A stretch of 64,000 nt of DNA from positions 1-64,000 of the forward strand of contig JACFNZ010000004.1 of the NCBI GenBank assembly GCA_019454605.1, given 5' to 3'. Below the pieces are notes generated by a model. The model had not been told where the DNA came from, ran no database searches, and saw only the letters and a program-made list of their open reading frames with translations. This DNA is from Candidatus Altimarinota bacterium. GTDB lineage: Bacteria; Patescibacteriota; Gracilibacteria; BD1-5; UBA6164. Below, in pieces: positions 50,105 through 59,388 of this stretch; positions within the stretch are counted from its first letter, which is position 1; each line of letters starts with the position of its first letter. The position numbers and the translations under genes are program-made.

Positions 50105-50515
50105 TTAAATAGTAATTACTCATAAAATAAATCTAACTATTACAAATGATAGCCACATTAGAAGTATTCATAAAGCTACTGATATAATAATTTTTTTTCC
50201 ACCTGATGCTTTTTCTTCATCTCAAGCAGAAGTAAGTATTTTAAATCAAGCATAAATTATATATAAAACAGCAATTATTGTTATAAATGTAAGTAAATAT
50301 ACAACTATATCTTGTATATAAGTAGAAGCATCTTTATTTGTTTCAATTCAATCAATTCATCTTTTTACAACTTCAGTTCATTCATCTAAAGAACAATCAT
50401 CTCATCTACAATAAATTATTGAAGAATTATCATCAAATAATCAAGCAAAAATTGTATTTTGAGTTAAGTAAAAAGAACTTAGTATAAAAAGTAATATTAA
50501 AAATATTTTTTTCAT
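50105..50515 (-). CDS. T4SS-pilin-like small membrane protein
   Basis: A 136-aa protein with signal peptide (FLILLFILSSFYLTQNTIFA), a short outer segment with two cysteines (YCRGDDC), and two membrane helices separated by GFKILTSAGDEEKASGGKK. The last pattern, a membrane segment followed by I.Y.A.G...L.S.G...K...G...I, is the TrbC/VirB2-like pilin family widespread in CPR genomes, where it often occurs alone. A role in a surface appendage or DNA uptake is possible, but no other secretion gene is adjacent. Confidence 0.75.
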
Positions 50516-50575
50516 TTATTTTTATAATTAGAAATTATTTTTTTATATTATATATAAATTTTATTTTTTTGGAAA

Positions 50576-51544
50576 TTAATCTTTATTAAAAATATATGTA
50601 AAATAAAAATATCAAAATATTATGTATAAAAATACAAAAAACATCATTGAAAAACTTAAAAATATATCAAATAATCAATGTAGTATAAATGATAAGAAAA
50701 ATCAAATAAAAAGTATTTTTATATAATTTTTATTATAATTATCTTGATATTTTAAATACATTTTAGAAAAAAAGTATGCAAAAATAGAGCTACATAATAT
50801 ATGTAAAAAAACAGAAAAAATATTTCTTAAAAAATAAGTTGAGATTAATTCTTTTCAAAATCAGAAATTATCATAAATAGATTTAAAAAATAATATATTT
50901 TCAGTAAATGAAAATCATAAAGCAATAAAAATTGCATAAATTATTCAATTTTTATTGCCAGAAATAATTAAATTTTTATCATAAGAAAAAAATAAAAACT
51001 TTGATAATTCTTCGATTATTCAAATTATTAAATAATAAAATATAACAAGCTTTAGCGAATTAAAAGCTATATCTCAAAAAGTTATATTTAAATCTTTTTC
51101 TAATGGAGTTGTAAAGAGAGTAAATATATTAAATATATCGTTTAATATATAAAATAATATAGAAATAAATACAAAAAATAAAGAAAAAATTAAAAATCTT
51201 TTTAAAAATATTATAAACTTTTGTTTAGTGTAGGGGGGAGAGTAAAATAAAAAAAATGGAATTAATGAAAAAATTACTAGTATTGAAATAAATGATAATA
51301 TTACATTTAACAAAGAAAAGTTACTTATTTGAGCAAATATATTTAATATATTAAAAGAAAACTCTTTAGATATATCTCATAAATATAATACAGGAATTAC
51401 TGACAATCATCATCAAAAAAGCCCTAAAAAAAATCTTTTTTTATTTAATGAATCATTGTCAATATATCAAAAAAAATACCCCCAAAGTGATATTGGTATA
51501 AATGATATCAAAATAATAATAAATATATATATTATGTTGAACAT
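50576..51544 (-). CDS. PrsW-like membrane protease
   Basis: A 322-aa protein with about eight membrane segments. Inside the C-terminal half it carries the intramembrane metalloprotease motifs of PrsW/CAAX-type enzymes: GIIEELSKF (the EE..K motif), ALGFSFTENILFF (E and N), FLHILCSSIFAYFF (His), and FILHGLFDIFLSF (second His). In Bacillus PrsW cuts an anti-sigma factor; no sigma or anti-sigma gene is seen here. It is the last gene of the murA unit, six bases after the small membrane protein gene. Confidence 0.75.
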
Positions 51545-51549
51545 ATAAA

Positions 51550-51753
51550 TTAATCTTTATAAATTTTATAATTTCAAAACTTTACATAATTATTTTCACT
51601 ATTATTTTTTTTCTTTTTTGTAAATATAGCACTTGCACTAATCATGCTTATTCAAAAAAATAATAATATAAATCGTAAAATATATGCTATAATAGCAGGC
51701 CAAATAATAATAATTATTCAAGAAAGTATTAATATAATTCAGATTTGTAACAT
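51550..51753 (-). CDS. Small two-helix membrane protein
   Basis: A 67-aa protein of two hydrophobic helices (MLQIGIILILSGIIIIIWPA and LRFILLFFGISMISASAIF) followed by a basic tail KKKKNNSENN. The pattern of an I/L-rich helix ending in WP and a second G-containing helix resembles the small DUF3096-type membrane proteins. Located between murA (22 bases upstream) and the PrsW-like gene, so co-transcribed. Three TGA glycines support the frame. Confidence 0.6.
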
Positions 51754-51774
51754 ATCTAGTTTATTGGTTAAAAA

Positions 51775-53031
51775 TTATTTTTCTATTTTAATTAAAGCTC
51801 AAAGTTTTTGTAATTTATCTAAAAAGTTCTCATATCATCTTTCTATATATTCAAATTTTGAAATAGAAGTTTCTCAAGATGCTATCATTCAAGCAATAAC
51901 CATTGAAGCTCAAGCTCTTAAATCCCAAGAAGTAACTAAGGCTCACTTTAAATCCATTTTTCCAAATATTAAAGCTTCATGTGGGTTTAAAATAGCTGTA
52001 TGTCATCACATTTTATCAAGTTCGACTAAAAAGTTTAATCTTCATTCAAAAAGTATTTCGTGTATTTTTGAAGTTCAATCCATTTGAGTCATCAAAACTC
52101 AAAAAGGAGATCATAAGTCTGTTGGAAATCAAGGAAAAATATTAGTTTGTATATCAACTTTTTTTAATTTGGTTGCTCTAAATACTCTTAAAGTATCATT
52201 TCAAAGATTTTCTAATTTTACTCAAGCTTGTTTTAATTTTTCTATAAAAATATATAAATCATCAATTCTTGCATTTTTTATGTCTATATAATCTTTAGCA
52301 CATAAAGCTCAAATAATCATAAAAGTTCATGACTCGATATAATCAGAAATAACTTCATGCTCTATATTTGTATTTAATTTTTCAACTCCTGAAACTATTA
52401 TTTTATGATTATATCTTATTTTTATATCTGCTCAAGATGCTCTTAAAAATTTTATTAAATCCATAACATGTGGTTCTATAGCTGAAAGTTCAATAGTAGT
52501 TATTCCAGGTCTTAAAACATTTGCAACTATCAAATTTTCAGTTGAAGTTACTCAAAATCCGGCATTTATTGTTATATCTCAAGATATTTTATTTCAAGTA
52601 ATACTTATTCTATCTTCATTTTCTATATAATCATATCAAATTGATTTTAATCAATTTAAATGAGAATCAATAGGTCTTTTTCATATATTACATCAACCTG
52701 GAAAGGGGATTTCAATATTTCAAAAATAATGAAGTATTGGGCTTAAAAGTAGTATAGAAGCTCTTATTTTTTTTATCATTTCAGAATTTAGATTTTTTAT
52801 ATCTAAATTTGTTGTATCAAGATTTAAAATATTTTCATCAAAACTATAAGTAACTCAAAGAGTTTTTATTATTTCTAAAAATGTTAATACATCTCAAATT
52901 TTAGGAATATTTTTTAACTTTACTTTTCATCTTAAAAGCAAAGTAGATGCTAATATAGGTAGAGCTGCATTTTTTGATCCACTAATTTTTACTTCTCAAG
53001 ATAGATTTCTTGAATTTTTTACTTTATACAT
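51775..53031 (-). CDS. murA: UDP-N-acetylglucosamine 1-carboxyvinyltransferase
   Basis: A 418-aa enzyme for the first committed step of peptidoglycan synthesis: transfer of enolpyruvate from PEP to UDP-GlcNAc. K20 lies in SGSKNAALPI, and the active-site loop is PFPGGCNIGKRP with C114 at the position attacked by fosfomycin, so the enzyme should be sensitive. PTDLGSPFGVLMTQ and the final LRAGASMVIAGMIA complete the signature. It leads a unit with a small membrane protein and a PrsW-like protease. Length is normal (E. coli 419). Confidence 0.96.
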
Positions 53032-53171
53032 TTTTTGTTTTTTAATTAATTATTTTTAACATATTAATTATTTTTTAAATTTATCAAAAATATTTTAAAT
53101 AATTGACAAAAAATTGATATTTATAAAAATATTATATAATTTGATTAATATTATTTTTAAACACATAAAAT
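53032..53171. other. Divergent spacer between murA and PH-like protein
   Basis: A 140-base A/T spacer with TTGACA (53103), TTGATA (53114) and TATAAT (53135), giving a possible rightward promoter with a 15-base spacer from the second box. A TTAATTAATTA palindrome lies next to the murA start. Confidence 0.4.
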
Positions 53172-54224
53172 ATGTTAAATTTTAGAAAAATATTTGAATT
53201 TTTATTTAAATCCTTTGATATTTCTTGAGATACAAAACTAATTGAAAAATTAGAACTTGACTGAGTTAGATTTTTAATGATTGTAAAAAGACATTGGATT
53301 TATTGAATAATTCATTCTTGGAGAGTTTTATTTGTTTTAGTTATAGCATTTATAAATTCTTATTTATTGTTATTTTGAAGTAGTGATTGACATACGTTAC
53401 TTTGAAGTATTATATGAATTTTCTTACTTTTAAATGTATTTTATTGGACTTTTATAATTATAACTTATTTAATTAATTTTTATAAAATAGTTTGAAGTAA
53501 ACCTGTTATTACCGATATTTATACAGCTATAAAAAAATCAAGAGAAAGTGATGAAATATTTACAAAATTTTTTAATCAAACACTTTTTTTATTAATTTTG
53601 CTTTTTTGAATAACTATTTTCACATCATTTACAGCAATTTCTGAATTTATTATTTGATGAACAACTAATTTTTGAGTTTGAGTTATAAATGCAATACTTT
53701 TAATAGTTCAACTAGGTCTTTTTTATTCATATTTATTAAATATGATTAATCTAGAAATGGATTTTAATATAGTTATTTGAGAAAAAATATATTTTTTTAA
53801 TCAAAGATGAGTTTTGTGAGATAGTCAAAATATGAATGCTAATAAAATTAAAACTATGAATACAAAATATGCTTGACTTATAGGATCATTTTTTAATTAT
53901 TGAGAAATAATTATCTTATCAGAAGGAGATAATTGAGACAAAACTTGAGAAATGAGAATGGCTTATATTTGAGATCCAACTGGTAGTGTAAAAAATATAC
54001 AAAAAGTTTTAAATAATGAACTCGTTACCTTAGAAAAAGATACTAATTTAGTATTTAAAAAAATAAAATTAGAAATAAAAATCAATGACTTAAATTCAGA
54101 AGAAAATATAAAAAAGTTAAGAGATTATTTAAAAAATAACGAAGAAAATATAAAAAAAATGTTTGAATCATGAAGTAGTGAAACTCAAAATGAAGTGAAA
54201 GAACTTTATAGTTTAATTTGATAA
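53172..54224 (+). CDS. Membrane protein with PH-like domain
   Basis: A 350-aa protein with four membrane helices in the first 200 residues, arranged as two pairs (HSWRVLFVLVIAFINSYLLL / IIGIFLLLNVFYWTFIIITY and TLFLLILLFGITIFTSFTAI / AILLIVQLGLFYSYLLNMI), then a cytoplasmic strand-rich region (YAGLIGSFFNYGEIIILSEGD) that resembles bacterial PH domains of the YdbT type. The C-terminal tail is an acidic coiled coil. It is joined to mltG (start one base after the stop), suggesting an envelope function. Confidence 0.55.
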
Positions 54225-54225
54225 A

Positions 54226-55218
54226 ATGCTAAAACTTTTAAAATATTTATTTATAATTTTTATCTTAATATCTATTTTTTGATATTATAAATATTCTAGT
54301 TTAGAAAACAGATTTTTAAATGAAAATAAAAATATTGAAGTGATATCTTGAGATACTTTAACAAATGTTTTAGTAAATCAGTTTTGATATAATAAGATAT
54401 TTTTAAAAATTTATTTTAAAATAAATAAAGATAAAAGTATAAATATTCAAGCTTGAAACTATAGTTTTAGCTCTTGAGAAAATATAAATGATATTATAAA
54501 AACTTTTACTAAATGAACTAAAGCTTTAGAAGAAAAAATAACTATTTTAGAATGATGGAATATTTATGATATAGATGAATATCTAACATCACTAAATTTA
54601 ATAGAAAAATGAACTTTTATTTCTAAAGCAAAAAATATAGATGAATTTAAAAGTGAATATACTTTTTTAAATTGATTTATTTCTTTAGAGTGATTTTTAT
54701 ACCCAGATACTTATTTTGTAAACAAAAATACATTTATTTTGGATGATTTTATAAAACAAATGCTAAAAAATTTTAAACAAAAAGTATTTGTAAATTTGCT
54801 ATATACTTTAGATGAAGATAATTTAAAAGAAGTTATGATACTTTCATCAATAGTTGAAAAAGAAGAAAAAAATGATTTAGAGAGGCCAACTGTTGCTTGA
54901 ATATTAAAAAAAAGATTAAAAAATAATTGGATGATTTGAGCAGATATTACAGCTTGTTATGCTTTTGAAATAACATCAAAAGAGTGTCAAAAAAACTTAG
55001 TAAGATATATTTATGAAAAAAATGATTATAACACTAGAACGATGACTTGATTGCCAAAAACTCCTATAAATAATCCTAGTATTTCATCAATAGAGGCAGT
55101 TTTAAATAGTGATAATAATACTCCATATTGGTATTATCTACATGATAATAATTGAAAAATACACTATTGAAAGACAAATGAGGAACATATACAAAATAAA
55201 AACAATTATTTAAAGTAA
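54226..55218 (+). CDS. mltG: Endolytic murein transglycosylase MltG
   Basis: A 330-aa membrane-anchored enzyme with one N-terminal helix (LFIIFILISIFGYY). The YceG domain shows GFLYPDTYF, LSSIVEKEE with the catalytic Glu, RPTVAGILKKRLKNN, MIGADITACYAF, and GLPKTPINNPSISSIEAVL. MltG cuts nascent glycan strands and sets their length. The conserved NTY/NTR segment YNTRTMTGLP is present. Its last codons overlap the end of the convergent AGOG gene by nine bases, so the two stop codons share DNA. Confidence 0.93.
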
Positions 55219-55884
55219 TTTTTCATAATTTACCCAAATTATAGCATCAAGATGAAGGAGTGGAATATCTAGTTTATAGGAAATATTTTTATAAAAATCA
55301 TTGATAGTTAAATTTTTATCATTATTGTATATTTCATAAATTTTTGTAAGTCTTGAATCAATAGGAATACTTATTTCTTTTGGAAACTCTATAAATTTAT
55401 CAAAATATATTCTAGCTCAATATCAAAACATTTTTACTCAAAAAACAATTGTTTTTTGAGTGTTTTTTTGCTTCATTACTTTTGCTAAATCATTATTTAA
55501 TAAAAACATATTTTCATAATATTTTTCTTGATTTTTTATAAAAGTATCTAAAAAAGGTTTTAATTTATTTAACCTATTTATTTTTGTTTCTACAAATCTT
55601 TTATTTCATTTAGATGCTTTGATAAAAATGCTTAATTTTTCAATTAATTCATCAATATTATTAATTTCATTTATTATAAAATAATTACAAAATTCTTCCC
55701 AATATCTTTCTCAAGTACTTGATAATTGATAACAAATAATTGAATTTGCTAAAATTAAAGACAAATAAAAATCTTTATTTTTTATATTAAAATAAAGATT
55801 TTTTAAATAAATAAATTGTAAATCTTTTTCTTCTATTTCTTTAAAATTTGAGTTTAAATTTTTTAATTTTGAAAAAATATCCAT
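55210..55884 (-). CDS. AGOG-type 8-oxoguanine DNA glycosylase
   Basis: A 224-aa protein matching AGOG, an archaeal family of helix-hairpin-helix N-glycosylase/lyases that removes 8-oxoguanine. The order fits: SSTGERYWEEF, KASKGNKRFVETKINRLNK, TIVFGVKMFGYGARIYF (with the family's catalytic Lys), ISIPIDSRLTKIYE (catalytic Asp) and IPLLHLDAIIWV. Size is that of AGOG rather than OGG1/MutM. It would take the base-excision place of MutM. It overlaps the 3D-protein stop by one base (TAATG), so both are co-transcribed. Confidence 0.82.
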
Positions 55885-57092
55885 TATTTTTTATAACTAA
55901 GTAAATCTTTTTGCTTTAATAATTGAGTTTCAAGTATTATTGCAAGTTCATTTTTTAAAGTTTCTTTTGTTTTAGGTCAAAAAACTCAAGCTCAAGCTTC
56001 GTTTTTTGAATTTATTAAGTTATTTTTTAATTGATAATTTATTAAAGCATTTTTTGTTGGTTCTCAAAACTTTGCAGTATCTTTTACTTTAAAAAATCAC
56101 AAAGTTTTTAAAGTTTTTTGTAAATTTCTTACATTTTCTCAAACATCTCATAATTTTGGAGATCCTATTTGATTAAAATGATTTTCTATTTTATTATCAA
56201 CAGTTTTTTTAATAAAAGCTAGTTCTTTTTGTATTTTTTGTTCTTTTTCTTTTGCTATAGCATAATCTTTATTTAATTGATTCAATGATTTTGCTCAAAA
56301 GTATCAAGCTTCAGTAGAATTTTTATCTTTTATAATTTTTGAATTAACTTGGTATGAGATTAATTCATTTTTTATATTTTCATATTTTCAATTAATTTCT
56401 CCTGTGTAAAGTCACATTTCTTTAAAAATATTTTGTAGTTTTTTTACTTCATTTTCATTTGGATTTTCTTTATCTATATTTAAAGATGAGATTAATTTAT
56501 TTTTAACTTCTTCTTTTTCTTGTTTAATATCATTTAAAGTAATTTCTTTTACTTCATATTTTGTTAAAATATTTAAAGGAGCAGGTAATGCATCAATATT
56601 TATTGAAACAGGAGTTTCTTTATCTGCTAGAACATATCAAGAAAGCTCTTTTTTTCAAAAACTTAAAGCTCTTGCTAATCATTCATCTCCATATCACATC
56701 CATATATCAAGTCTATCGTATTTATATCATCTTGTTTCATTTGGGTCTGTTGAAACAATAGCTCATCATCTATCAGAAACTTCAACAATTCAAATTCAAT
56801 CAAGATGTATTTTTGTTCAAAAAGGATAATTTTTAGGTGCAGCTATCATTCAAGGATAAACTGCTTTTCCTGAAGCTCATCTAATTCAATTTCAGTTTAG
56901 TTTTTTATCTGCTTCATAACTTCATTTGAAGTAATATTTTTGATTAGGTAGAGGAGAGTAGTATGCTGAAACTATAAATTTATTATTTAAAGCATATATT
57001 TCATTAGATGCTTGAACAGTTTCAAATGTTAAAAATGATAAGTTTAAAAATAAAATATTAAAAGTAATTATATATGAAATGATTTTTTTCAC
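55884..57092 (-). CDS. Secreted 3D-domain protein with peptidoglycan-binding repeats
   Basis: A 402-aa protein starting at GTG (57092; no ATG is available before the signal peptide VKKIISYIITFNILFLNLSF). The mature part has a 3D (Asp-Asp-Asp) domain of double-psi-barrel transglycosylase type, PGMIAAPKNYPFGTKIHL with VEVSDRGGAIV and RLDIWMGYG carrying the three aspartates. A coiled linker and two peptidoglycan-binding-1 repeats follow (EVKKLQNIFKEMGLYTGEIN and VRNLQKTLKTLGFF, ending VFGPKTKETLKNEL). It probably trims or binds the cell wall outside the membrane. Confidence 0.85.
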
Positions 57093-57282
57093 TTGTATTT
57101 TTTATATGATAAAGTAATAAATTTAATCTTTTTTTGCAATTGTTTTTTTGCTTATTTTAGATAAATTTATCTCCTTTTTTATAAAAATGTTTACTTATTA
57201 TACTAAAAAAAAATATTTATCAAGTTTTATTTTTTCTCTTGATAAATATTTTTTTATAAATAAGATAAAAATATCTTTTTAT
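57093..57282. other. Spacer with an orphan perfect hairpin
   Basis: Between the 3D-protein start and tRNA-Gln there is a perfect 14-bp inverted repeat AAATATTTATCAAG (57211-57224) / CTTGATAAATATTT (57238-57251) with A-run before and T-run after, i.e. a terminator in either direction. No gene that would need it on the plus strand precedes it within 2 kb, so it may end a small RNA or insulate the tRNA gene. Confidence 0.5.
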
Positions 57283-57357
57283 TTGGGATTAGCCAAATGG
57301 TAAGGCAAGAGACTCTGAATCTCTCATTTATAGGTTCAAATCCTATATCCCAAGCCA
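57283..57357 (+). tRNA. tRNA-Gln, anticodon CTG
   Basis: Complete cloverleaf of 75 bases: acceptor TTGGGAT/ATCCCAA, D-arm GCC/GGC, anticodon stem AGAGA/TCTCT with loop CTCTGAA (anticodon CTG at 57315-57317, reading CAG), T-arm ATAGG/CCTAT with TTCAAAT, discriminator G73 and an encoded CCA. G73 and the anticodon agree with glutamine. Glutamine is written almost only as CAA in this window, so another tRNA-Gln with TTG must exist elsewhere. The gene faces the thrS stop with one base between. Confidence 0.93.
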
Positions 57358-57358
57358 A

Positions 57359-59164
57359 TTACAAACTTTTTAAATTAATTTCATTTTTTAGTTTTTTTAT
57401 AAAATCATCAAAAGATAAATTTTCTTGAGTTTTTCTTCTTACATCTCTTAAAGAAATTGAGTTATTTTTTACTTCTTCTTCTCATAAAACTATTAAATAA
57501 TTATTTTTTTCTATTTCTCAATTTCTAATTTTTTTAGAAAAACTATCACTACTATCATCAACAGAAACTAAAATTCCTTCTTTTTTTAATAAATCTTTTA
57601 ATTTATAAGCATCATCATAAAAATTTGGAGCAACAGGAACTATACATACTTGTCTTGGAGATAACCATAAAGGAAATGCTCATGCAAAATGTTCAATTAA
57701 TATTCACATAAATCTTTCTAAACTTCCTGAAATTGCTCTATGAATTACAACAGGTTTTTCATCAACTCACTCTTCATTTTTAAATGATAATTCAAACCTA
57801 TTTGGTAAATTAAAATCACATTGAATAGTTGCAAGTTGCCATTCTCTACCAATACAATCTTTAAACATAAAATCAAGTTTTGGTCAGTAAAATGCAGCTT
57901 CTCACTCTACTTTTTTATATGGTAATTTATTCGCAATAGCAGCTTCTTCTAAAGCTCATTCTGCTTGTTGCCAAACTTCATCTGAACCTAAGTATTTTGA
58001 TTTATCTTCTCATCTAACAGACAATGAAACCCAATAATCGTTTATAAGTCACATAGTTGTATAAAACTCTTTTATAATATCAGTTATTAATTTTACTTCG
58101 TCTTTTATTTGAGATACTCTACAAAATAAATGTCAATCATCTTGAGTTATAGATCTAACTCTTGTTAAACCTGATAATTGCCCGGTTTTTTCATCTCTAT
58201 AAACTGTTGCAGGTTCAAAATACCTAACAGGCATATCTCTATAACTAAACTGATTATCTCAAAAAATTTGCATATGATGAGGACAATTCATAGGTTTTAG
58301 ATGAAATTTTTCCTTTGAAGTTCATCCATGAACTACAAACATATCTTCTAAATAATGTCCAGCATGACCTGAAGTAATGTATAAATCTTCTTTTGCTAGA
58401 TGTGGAGTCCAAACCCTCTCATATCAATGATTTTTATGTAATTCCCATAAATAATCTTCAATTGCTTTTCTAACAATCATTCAAGCAGGTTGTATTAAAG
58501 GAAGTCAAGCTCAAACTTTTTCTGATAAAGTAAATAATTTTAATTTTTTTCATAAAATTCTATGATCTCTTTTTTTAGCTTCTTCAATCATTTTTAAATG
58601 ACTATCAAGTTCTTCTTTTGTATCAAAAGCAAGTCAATAAATACGAGTAAGCATTTTATTATTGCTATCTCATTTCCAATAAGCTCAAGCTATTTTTTCT
58701 AGTTTTACAGCATTTGGATCAAGTTTATTTGAATTGTCAACATGAGGTCATTCACATAAATCAATGAAAGTTTGTTCATCTTTTTGATTTTTATTTTCAT
58801 AAAATGATATTTCAATTGAGCTTCAATATTTATCAAATAAATCATTTACATGTTCTATTTTATAATCCTCTTTAATATCTTTTAATATTTTAATTGCTTC
58901 ATCTTTTGAGAATTTTTCTCAATTTTCATTTTTATCAATTCTAATAAATCTTTGATTTTGTTTGATTAATTGTTTTAAGTTTTTTTCAATGTTTTTTAAA
59001 TCTTCTTCTCAAATAATTATATCTCAAAAATCAAAATCATAATAAAATCAAGTATCAGTATCTGGTCAAAAAGCAAGTTTTACTTCTTTTGAGTAAATAT
59101 TTTTTACAGCTTGAGCTAGTAAGTGGGCATAAGAATGTCTTTTTGTTTCAATAGGGAAGTCCAT
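57359..59164 (-). CDS. thrS: Threonyl-tRNA synthetase lacking the TGS domain
   Basis: A 601-aa class II enzyme. It begins directly with the N2 editing domain ([16 protein letters not shown] with HxxxH, and DLCEGPHVDN with the second zinc-like site), so the usual N-terminal TGS domain of about 60 residues is missing. The catalytic core has motif 2 [16 protein letters not shown], the zinc Cys in [20 protein letters not shown], and motif 3 [19 protein letters not shown]; the anticodon-binding domain ends the protein. The gene has its own promoter and a leader with a terminator, so attenuation is likely. Confidence 0.95.
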
Positions 59165-59364
59165 ATTTTTGTTAGTTAATAAATAAAAAAACTTCTTTTA
59201 AAAGAAGTTTTTTAAAAAATTTTATTTTACCAAATAAAACTAAAAAAGTTCTTTTTCTAGAAGTTTATAGTTTTTGGGGTTACAAGTTGTGCGAAGTCCA
59301 TCATAAATGTCTTTGGTAAAAAAAATAACTAAAAATATATTATTGAAAAAAAATAATTTGTCAA
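59165..59364 (-). promoter_or_regulatory. thrS promoter and attenuator-like leader
   Basis: On the minus strand TTGACA (59359-59364), a 16-base spacer and TAATAT (59337-59342) form a good promoter, giving an RNA start near 59330 and a leader of about 165 bases. The leader contains a relatively G/C-rich structured part (GGACTTCGCACAACTTG near 59302 and ACCCC), a hairpin TTTTATTT-GGTA-AAATAAAA, and just before the ATG a terminator AAAAGAAGTTTTTTT palindrome (59184-59214). This arrangement of leader plus terminator upstream of a synthetase suggests regulation, but the T-box bulge UGGNACC is not present, so the sensor is unknown. Confidence 0.55.
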
Positions 59365-59388
59365 AATTTGATTTTTTTTATCTAAAAA

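Noticed and set aside
50622-50726. A 34-codon plus-strand frame starting MYKNTKNIIEKL
   Set aside because: It is antisense to the C-terminal part of the PrsW-like gene, which has all family motifs.
51644-52087. A 147-codon plus-strand open frame
   Set aside because: It lies antisense to murA, whose full-length conserved protein covers it; the frame is open only because of murA codon composition.
59165-59364. thrS leader as a T-box
   Set aside because: The UGGNACC bulge and a mutually exclusive antiterminator could not be identified; reported only as an attenuator-like leader.
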